Shown one piece after another: positions 57,103 through 64,000 of a DNA stretch of 64,000 nt. The stretch is from positions 434,001-498,000 of the forward strand of contig JAACJM010000031.1 in NCBI GenBank assembly GCA_013368315.1, read 5' to 3'. The notes beneath the pieces were generated by a model. It did not search any database and was not told the DNA's origin. It worked only from the letters and a program-made list of their open reading frames with translations. Origin of the DNA: Tetrapyrgos nigripes. Taxonomy: Eukaryota > Basidiomycota > Agaricomycetes > Agaricales > Campanellaceae. Position 1 is the stretch's first letter, and each line of letters starts with the position of its first letter. The position numbers and the translations under genes are program-made.

Positions 57103-59670
57103 TCATATGGCCTCCTCACCCTCTTCTGGTACCCTCCTCGTCTCTCTGGCCTCAGCTTCAGCCTCCGCCTCCGCTAATGCTCGCGCCTTCCTCCTCTCCT
57201 CCTTCTCAACCCTAGCCAAATGCTCCTGAAGTTCCCTCTCCGCTCTCTCCTCCCTAATCTCATCCTTAATAACAGACAACATCTCCCACAAGTCCACATT
57301 GGCGTTTCGGGGGAATCGGGATAGAGCCCATTTGCGTATGAATATTGAGGACTAGAAACAACATAAAAAGAGTTGAGAAAGTTGTGAGCGTCGAAAGACT
57401 AGAGTGTTGAACCAGAAAAGTAAAAGAAAGACTAGACCCACCTTCATATACTTCCTCGACGCATGTTTCTTATACACTGTCTCGTTATACTGGGGTGAGA
57501 TATCCTTTAGGACGTGATTGAGGAGAACGTTGGCTGTCGGTAAGAGCTCGTGTTCTTTATAGGTGGTGTAGTGTATCAGGTTGGGTGTCTGCGCATGAAA
57601 TTGCAATGTGTCAGTGGAAACTCAGAGAGGGTCAAAAAAAAAAAAAGAAAAACAGCAACGCAAAACCCCCACTCACCCACTCCTCCCTCCCCAACACAAT
57701 CCTCCCCAACCACAAACTCGCCGCAGCCACCAAACTCGGCTTTGTCCCCACCAACTCTCCCTCAAAACATGCCGCTTCCAATAAATACTTTCCAATCGTC
57801 CTCGCACCCACGTCCAAGTCATCTGCTTTACTCCCTCTCCTCAACCAACTCATCGGTCCTCCTCCCCCTCCTCCTCCATGCCCCGATACCTCGTATTTAA
57901 TCGTCTTCAACACGTACCGCTCAGCTCGGGATATATTTTCAGCCGAAAACGTTCCTCCTGTTAGGTGAGCTAATTCGGATAGAGATGGGGATACGCCTTC
58001 TTCGAATTTGGAGGCGATGGAGAAGCAGGATATACCCATGAGTTGGATTCGTTCTAGAGAGATGGATTGACGGAGGGAGAGGAACCGGTCAATGAGGTTG
58101 ACGGAGAGGAAGAATGTTTCGGGGAGGAAGGCGTAACGATTGACGAGTTGGAGGATCCAGTCGACGAGGATTTGACGTTTTTCCCAGTCCAGTTCGGTGT
58201 GGAGGGCGATGTAGTTGGGTGTTGGGAGGTGTTTTGTCTGGATGGGAAAAGGAAAAAAATTTTGAGAAAATTGAAAAAATGAAACTAACATAGACACGGG
58301 CTCACCTCGAGCTCTTTCATATAAGCCGTAATCTCATTAATATACTCGGATACCTGAAGAGGATCGTCGAAATCATCTGCGTCGAGGTCGTCCCAATCCT
58401 GTACCTCTTGCTCTTGCTCCTCCTCCTTCTTCAGCACTAACCCTTGCCGTCCCTGGTCCCGCTCGAACTCCTCCTGCTTCATCCCGCGCCCTGGTGTTTG
58501 CATGTAATAATCACCATCACCACCATCGTCATCTTGCTCCACGACGTTAAGTTCAGCAGCAATACGCTCTTCGTCGTCTGCGGATGAGCCTGCACTTGGG
58601 GCTAAAGCTACAGCTGGACGTGGAGCAGAGGTTGGAATGGAGGTTGAGGTCAAGGGTACTGTGATTGTGTCCTCTTCCAAGTCCAGGTCCAGGTCGACGT
58701 CGACATCTGCGTCCAAGTCAACGTCAACGTCCACGTCCTGCGCAGCAGTAGCGCCAGCGTCAGACTCTGGTTCCTCGGTATGACGACGCTTAGAGGCTCT
58801 AAAATCCTCTGTGTCGTTGTCGTTGTCATTGTCGTCCTCAGTAATATGTTGGAGGTGGTGGTGTCGGGAGGATGTTCGCGAGGTGCCAACAATGTTCTTC
58901 AAGTTGGTATGAGAGGAAGCTTCCGCGGAGGCAGAAGCGGAGGCAGAAGTGGAAGTAGGTCGGGTTCGGCTTCGACCACGAGTATCCTCATCGACATCTG
59001 CATCGACATAAACTTGATTCTTGCGAGAAGACGTAATAGAGGTAGATTTGGCAGTAGCTCGCGTAGTCTTCTGAGTAACCGACGACATAGATCTGGTAGT
59101 AGTGGTAGTGGTCTTCGTAGCCGTACCACCGACAAGTCCAAACGGTTTCCTCGTAGTCGTAGTCGTAGCCTTGGTTGATTTGAGACCAACGCCGACAGTT
59201 TCTTCTACCTCCTTCTCCTTCTCCTTCCCTTTCCCAAGCCCGACGCCAGCCCCTCCCACTGCGCCCGCCGCCGCCACCGTCGTCCTCTTCCGTTTTCCTC
59301 CTGCTGTCTGATTTTCACCAGCTGCTGCTGCTGTCTTTGCTCTCGAGGCGGCTGTAGAACTTAGCCCAGTAGCAGCTGAGCGATGCACATTCGCCGGAAC
59401 CTCAGATATCCCAGCTCCAGCGGTAATGGTATTGGGTAGAGCCTTGCCATTGGTGGTACGTGTCGTCATAGACCGAGAAGGCTTAGGCCTAGGCCTGGCA
59501 TTGGCGTTTTCAGAGCCTTTGTCCTTGTTATTGTCTTTGGTGGTGGAATTGGAGATAGATCGTGTCGTTCGCGTCGTCCGACGGACCTATACATGACAGG
59601 AAACGACGGAGTGTTGGGTTTGGAGAAAAAAACAAAGGGTTGTAGGACAACGCACCGGAAGACTTGACAT
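57103..59670 (-). CDS. B-type (G2/mitotic) cyclin
   Basis: Five exons, 59670-59656, 59586-58306, 58237-57677, 57588-57442 and 57351-57103, join in frame to 750 aa. Residues 1-5 MSSLP start the first exon, followed by VRRTTRTTRS. A very long low-complexity N-terminus (~430 aa, Ala/Thr-rich then Asp-rich) ends at EYINEITAYMKELE. Cyclin box 1 follows: LDWEKRQILVDWILQLVNRY, LSVNLIDRFLS, MGISCFSIASKFEE. Then a Gly-run, and box 2 with ARTIGKYLLEAACFE and PSLVAAASLWLGRIVLG, HYTTYKEHELLPTA. The C-terminal tail is Glu/Ala/Arg-rich and probably coiled-coil. B-type cyclins activate Cdk1 at mitotic entry and are destroyed via an N-terminal destruction box; I see no clear RxxLxxxxN box. No lesion is visible, and this is one of the few normal genes here. 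Confidence 0.93.
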
Positions 59671-60635
59671 TGTTGTTGGAAGCTGGAAAGAGTCTGTCTT
59701 TTAAACCTTGAAAGGGAGAGAGATAGATGGAAGTAGCGAAGAGAGATGTGTCTCGCTGGACTGGACCAAGTTTGAACTGCAGGTTTTTGCCGGTCGAACA
59801 ATACAATAAAAGGCTTGGACAACAACTACAAACACCGTTGACGCGTAGTTATCACGTGGTCGTCGCGTACTGTCAGCAGTCCATTTTGGGCAGGAAAGTG
59901 TCTTTCTTCCGAAATGGGTCCGAACTAGTCTATCGATATGAGATCGAGAGCTTGGGGACTCGGATTTTGATAAAGATTTATTATTGCGAACCTTCCCGCG
60001 GTTCATTTCTCTCATATGCTGGTCACAATGACACTTTCCTTAATCGTGTTTTGGCGGACTTGCACCTCGCTTGGAGGTCTTATCTGAGCTTTACGAAGCT
60101 GATATTTTTGAGACCAAGTGAGCAAGCAAATGACGAGGAGGTCAACGTCTTTATGGTGGTTGCGGCATTGTAAGGCAGAATTCCCACACTAAAACCAGTG
60201 CTTGCTCACTGCTAGCTCACTTCTATGGACACGAGTCCAGGCGTCATAGAAAGCCACTGAAGTAAGCTTCAAAATGAGGTAGGCCTCGGAGGGTACTGGT
60301 TGAGGGATAAGGGAAAAGTGCCATTATGAGCCATTCTAAAGTCGAAGAAACCCGATTAGGCACTTATAAGGGGAAATGATTTTCGGACATACGTAGAACG
60401 ACTACGATAAATAAGCCCTCGTCTTTGTTAAGGTGGAAAGATAGAGGCGTGGGGTGTGCCGAGCCAGGCTGCGTGGGATTCGTGATTAAGTTTGGACGGG
60501 TTAAGTTGAAGGGAACGAGATGAGAGCATCCTCATCCTATATTTACAAATACCGAACCATAACATTGTGACTCGGAGTCCATCAAAGAATCATTAATACT
60601 CTACTGTCCAGTTTGAACCCTAATTTCCCTCCTAC
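59671..60635. other. Cyclin upstream region, no supported gene
   Basis: 59727-60173 (+) is open for 148 codons but has no motif and overlaps the expected promoter/5' UTR of the cyclin; not called. 60200-60620 is non-coding; 60545-60640 repeats the 3' flank seen at 38480-38590 and 63340-63400. Confidence 0.45.
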
Positions 60636-62142
60636 TTATGTATGTATACTAGCAGTAACGACTCGGACCCTCTGCGACCTCGATTCCACATTCGGGATGT
60701 CCACCTCGTTGCTCGCCACTGGCGCCGTGACACGACTCTCTGAGTCAGGTGTACAGCTACTCTGAACAGCAGTGTCTCTCGTGATTAGCTTCCGACGAAT
60801 ATTCAGGTTTATCAAGGTGACTTCAATCCAAAAGTTCAATAAGGCCAAATGGAAATGAGGAGAGAGGATAGGACATAGTACATACCATTACTCTGAGTAT
60901 CAGTCATGAAAGCTATAAGAGCTACCACTGCAATCAGAGCAGTGAAAGAGCCGGTTTTGAGTGCGAGGGCTGCTAGACGGCGAACGAGTCTGAAATGAAT
61001 TTGTTCATCTTCTTTAATCATTATAGAATTTGTCAAGTGGAAAGGGCACTCACTTGGATGAAGACTTGAGCGTCCTGTCACGGTCGGTGGCTCGATAATA
61101 TAAGACCAAGAGTAGGGCGATTAGTAGGTCCGCCACCATTGCGGTTGATAACCACAAACTATCGTAAGGAATAACGGAATAAGTTTGTGATACGAGACAC
61201 CACACAGAACCTGGAAGTACTTACATCCCCGCAGGCAATAGTTGTGTACGTAGAACATTACCTTGGGATTGGAACAAAATGATAATGGTGGTGAGGTACA
61301 TGGTACTTGCAAACTTTTATGATGCCAGCCAGAGTTATAATTATTGAGGATTATTTCATGATCAACGGCAGCTACTTTGAAGCTTGAAAACAGTACTTAC
61401 TGACGAGAGTATCACAAGTCCTGCGGCACTTGTAAGCGCTTTTCTTCGCGTTCTTCAACCAAGCAAAATAGGTCAGATAATGAATTGAGTGCAGATGAAC
61501 TCAAAAAATGCTTACAGGGACCAGTATCTATGCAACATGAATGCCTGCACGATCGATGCAGATATACCAGTGGAAGCCTGCAATAAGCTTCTAGGCCTGC
61601 ATGCGCAATCGCCGAACAGTAAATAAGTTATTCGAATGACGTTTCATTTTATTAAAATTCTTTTCTTAGCTTACCATGGTTGCGTTTGTAGAGCACCTAT
61701 GTTTCCTGTGCCACCCATGCATAGAGTCAGCTTCAAAGTTACTCGCCATTTTCTTGAATCGGATTCAAAGAAAGAATAGAGGTACCGGTCTATGTACCTA
61801 CCTTGAAAGGTGACCGCATCCTAATATGTATCGTATTTATCCAAATGATTTGAAAAATCAGGGGCTGAGTATACGGTGCAACTGTGCAAATGTGTGACTC
61901 ACCAGGTAGACGTCAGCGCACTCTACGATTATCGCAGCCATATCACAAGCAAGAGCAGCAAAGACAGCCATCTTGATGAGAATTCTGTCGGTGTTGTAGT
62001 GGCGAAAATAATATAAGGCCTAGGCAATATGTCAGTGCTTATACGAGTTATGTACGAAACTGTTCAGAAAAAACTGTTACTCACCCAATCAATCACTAAC
62101 ACAAACAACATCAAGTTCAACCATGTTCCTGTGAGCGTTGAC
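60636..62142 (-). pseudogene. DUF6534-like copy E, 5' end replaced
   Basis: Exons from GTWLNLMLFVLVIDW-type sequence (62142) through LINLNIRRKLITRDTAV to the stop at 60636-60638 follow the intact gene, and exon 3 (ALYYFRHYNTDRILIKMAVF) is perfect. Damage: exon 1 is missing, because sequence upstream of about 62200 is LINE-derived. Two bases are lost near 61190, in the block before TYSVIPYDSLWLS. Forty-five bases (15 codons) are lost from the last helix at about 60808. Confidence 0.78.
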
Positions 62143-62204
62143 CTGTTTCCCGACAACGAACGATGGTCGATGCGCAGAAGCAATGAGATAAAACTTTGAT
62201 AGCC

Positions 62205-62640
62205 AGATGAATGTAGGTATCCGAAGCTTGTTGTAGCGCATAAATGTAGAATCTCAGTACTAAATCAACTCTTCTAAGAGCAATTGGAATCAACCCTGTC
62301 TCCTTAAACAATGTGATAGCTGGTGCTGTCACTGAAAGATCGAGCAGGCGGCGTAGAAAACGTTCTTGTACTTTCTGTAATGATTCCAATTGTTTTTCAT
62401 TGATATCGAACGCCACTTCATATCCGAAGATGAGATGTGGATCGACACAGCCCATATATAGGATCCTTCCTTCATCCACAGGAAGCGAGCCAATCATAGA
62501 CTCAACATGTAGCACAGCATGCGCCACAGTAGTAGCCTTCGACGCTTTGTTCACATAGTGAGGAGCCAGAACGGCGTGAAAACAATCTGCTCGAAATGGA
62601 CCACCACGCAACGTTGTACCCACATATGTGTATGGTTTAT
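62205..62640 (-). pseudogene. LINE (non-LTR) reverse-transcriptase ORF, C-terminal fragment
   Basis: Reads HYVNKASKATTVAHAVLHVE, GRILYMGCVDPHLIFGYEV and LQKVQERFLRRLLDL, then ETGLIPIALRRVDLVLRFY. This is the block downstream of the RT domain in jockey/Tad-like LINE proteins of agaricomycetes (W-H-type region, LxxLExxQxRFLRRxL, ETGxxPLxxRR). The ORF is open from 62749 to 62117 but both ends are non-LINE. No polymerase core, endonuclease or poly-A tail is visible, so this is a fragment. Confidence 0.72.
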
Positions 62641-63400
62641 AGGGGCTATGGGTTATGGATTCCGAGTTGGAGGGAGTCGACTGTGGCACAAGTTGGGACG
62701 TTCTCCAGCGTTTCGTTATTTTGCAGGGCCGAGGATGGCGAAAGCCCAAGCGAAGCTACAATAATAAATCCATCGAGGTCGACCCTGATCGACGGGATGG
62801 TATGTATGTAGATTTGAACACCTTTTTCTACGAAAGGTTCGTGGCTACGCCAGAACTGTATTATATGCAATTGAGACAGTTAGGTGGGATGGACTGAAAT
62901 CTAATTCATCTCACAATGAGGTGTGTAGCTCGACAACGCTGCTATGCAGGAAAACCTAAGTCGCGCGCAGAAAACTAACTACAACCAGACTGAGGCTGAC
63001 TCTAGGCACACGGGGAGAATGTAGCTTGAGTGCGATCAAACTGAAAAACGACGAGGCCAGCTGAATGTATATGACCTGATCTCGGGATAATTTCTCTAGC
63101 GTTTCCTTGTTCTACAGGGTCGAAGCCCAAGCATAGCTACGGACAATAATTGCCACAAATACATTGAGGTGGACCAGATGGTGCATACATATATCTGAAC
63201 ACCTTTTCTATGAAATGTTCGCAGCTACGCCGGTATGGCTAGGCTCTAGCGAGCGCTACGACTTGCTGAGCCGACACTTCGCGGGAGGATGTGAGTAGAC
63301 TTGAGTGACACCACACGCACTATAGCTTGACTTGTCCGGTTCGAACCAAAATTTCCCTACTACTTATGTATACTAGTAGTAATGACTTTGCCCCTCTGCG
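62641..63400. repeat. Non-coding interval with a diverged ~115-bp duplication
   Basis: 62735-62850 (GAAGCTACAATAATAAATCC... to ...TTCGTGGCTACGCC) recurs at 63125-63235. No gene. 63330-63400 is the conserved 3' flank of the DUF6534-like copies. Confidence 0.55.
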
Positions 63401-63407
63401 ACCTCGA

Positions 63408-64000
63408 TTACCTATTCAAGATGTCCGTCCCATTGCTTGCCACTGGCACAGTGACACGACTCTCTAAATCAGGTATGCAGCTACTCCGAACATCAGTGGC
63501 GTTCGTGATTAGCTCCCGACGAATATTCAGGTTGCACAAGAGCGTCAATGAATAGATACTGCTCATGCAGTAGCCAAATATCAGGGTGACTTCAATCCAA
63601 AAATTCAACACAGCCAAATGTCAACGTCCCATGCCAATGGAAATGAGAGGAGAAGGGGTGGGACATGGTACGTACCATTACTCTGGATATCAGCCACAGA
63701 AGCTGTAAGAGTTACCACTGTAATCAGAGCAGTGAAGGAGCCGGTTTTGAGTGCGAGGGTTGCTAGACGGCGAACGAGTCTGAAAGGAATTTGTTCATCT
63801 TCTTAAGCTAATCATTACAGAATTTGCCAAGTGGAAAGGGCACTCACTTGGATGAAGACCTGAGCGTCCTATCACGTTCGGTCGCTCAATAATATAAGGC
63901 CAAGAGTAGGGCGATCAATAGGTTTGCCACCATTGCAGTTGATAACCACAAACTATCGTAAGGAATAACGGGATAGGTTTGTGAGGTACTAGTACGAGGC
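63408..64000 (-). pseudogene. DUF6534-like copy F, runs off the window
   Basis: The last three exons are visible: LWLSTAMVANLLIALLLALYY (ends about 63852), LVRRLATLALKTGSFTALITVV (63780-63677) and VTLIFGYCMSSIYSLTL...NLNIRREL (from about 63590) to a stop at 63408. TGA at 63886-63888 replaces the CGA (arginine) present in the intact copy after LALYY. The 5' part lies beyond 64000. Confidence 0.75.

Noticed and set aside
59727..60173. 148-codon plus-strand ORF upstream of the cyclin
   Set aside because: No motif, no splice structure, and it overlaps the expected promoter/5' UTR of the cyclin on the other strand; likely chance.
1..64000. tRNA, rRNA, CRISPR or telomeric repeats
   Set aside because: No cloverleaf-like B-box context, no rRNA-like blocks, no spaced identical repeats and no TTAGGG arrays were seen on reading; a covariance-model scan was not possible.

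Overview
The window looks like a transposon-rich accessory region of a basidiomycete (mushroom-type, Agaricomycetes) nuclear genome. The evidence is genes split by very short introns (about 46-80 bp, GT...AG), a B-type mitotic cyclin, agaricomycete-type families (DUF6534-like membrane proteins, a DUF6532-like protein, a 7TM protein with a VWRA.. motif), and chromodomain Ty3/gypsy, Ty1/copia, Tc1/mariner and LINE elements typical of these fungi. Nothing here looks bacterial or viral.

Layout. 0.3-3.4 kb: a DUF6532-like host gene (minus) broken by a solo LTR. 3.5-3.8 kb: a divergent C2H2 zinc-finger ORF cut off by a full-length gypsy chromovirus (gypsy-1, 3839-11674, minus) that carries an intact, intron-containing antisense gene. 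13.3-16 kb: two decayed DUF6534-like copies. 16.4-24.8 kb: fragments (a small unknown paralogous pair, DUF1295-like and MFS remnants, a Tc1 element, duplicated non-coding segments, a palindrome). 24.95-28.6 kb: a damaged 7TM gene facing the one DUF6534-like gene that reads intact. 28.98-34.6 kb: a MITE and a 4.8-kb element with ~1.1-kb terminal inverted repeats. 35-38 kb: a decayed second gypsy-1-type copy. 38.6-40.2 kb: another DUF6534-like pseudogene. 41.1-56 kb: a three-level nest, with gypsy-2 (46364-54125) inside a copia element (41111-55983), itself inside a DUF6534-like relic. 57.1-59.7 kb: an intact B-type cyclin gene. 60.6-64 kb: two more DUF6534-like copies, one truncated by a LINE piece, the last running off the right edge.

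How it fits together. Only three genes read as intact: the cyclin, one DUF6534-like gene and the antisense gene inside gypsy-1. Most other ORFs are relics. Decay is patterned. All 18 LTR-LTR substitutions I could list in the three full-length LTR elements are transitions at CpG sites, and about ten premature stops in element ORFs are TGA where an arginine is expected (CGA to TGA), as expected from deamination of methylated CpG.

The least familiar items are a zinc-finger doublet (C-x9-C-x5-H-x3-H / C-x9-10-C-x5-H-x3-C) shared by the copia and gypsy-2 elements, a methionine-free ORF directly ahead of gypsy-2 gag, and the antisense Cys6-cluster gene of gypsy-1. All family names come from reading motifs by eye; no database search was possible.
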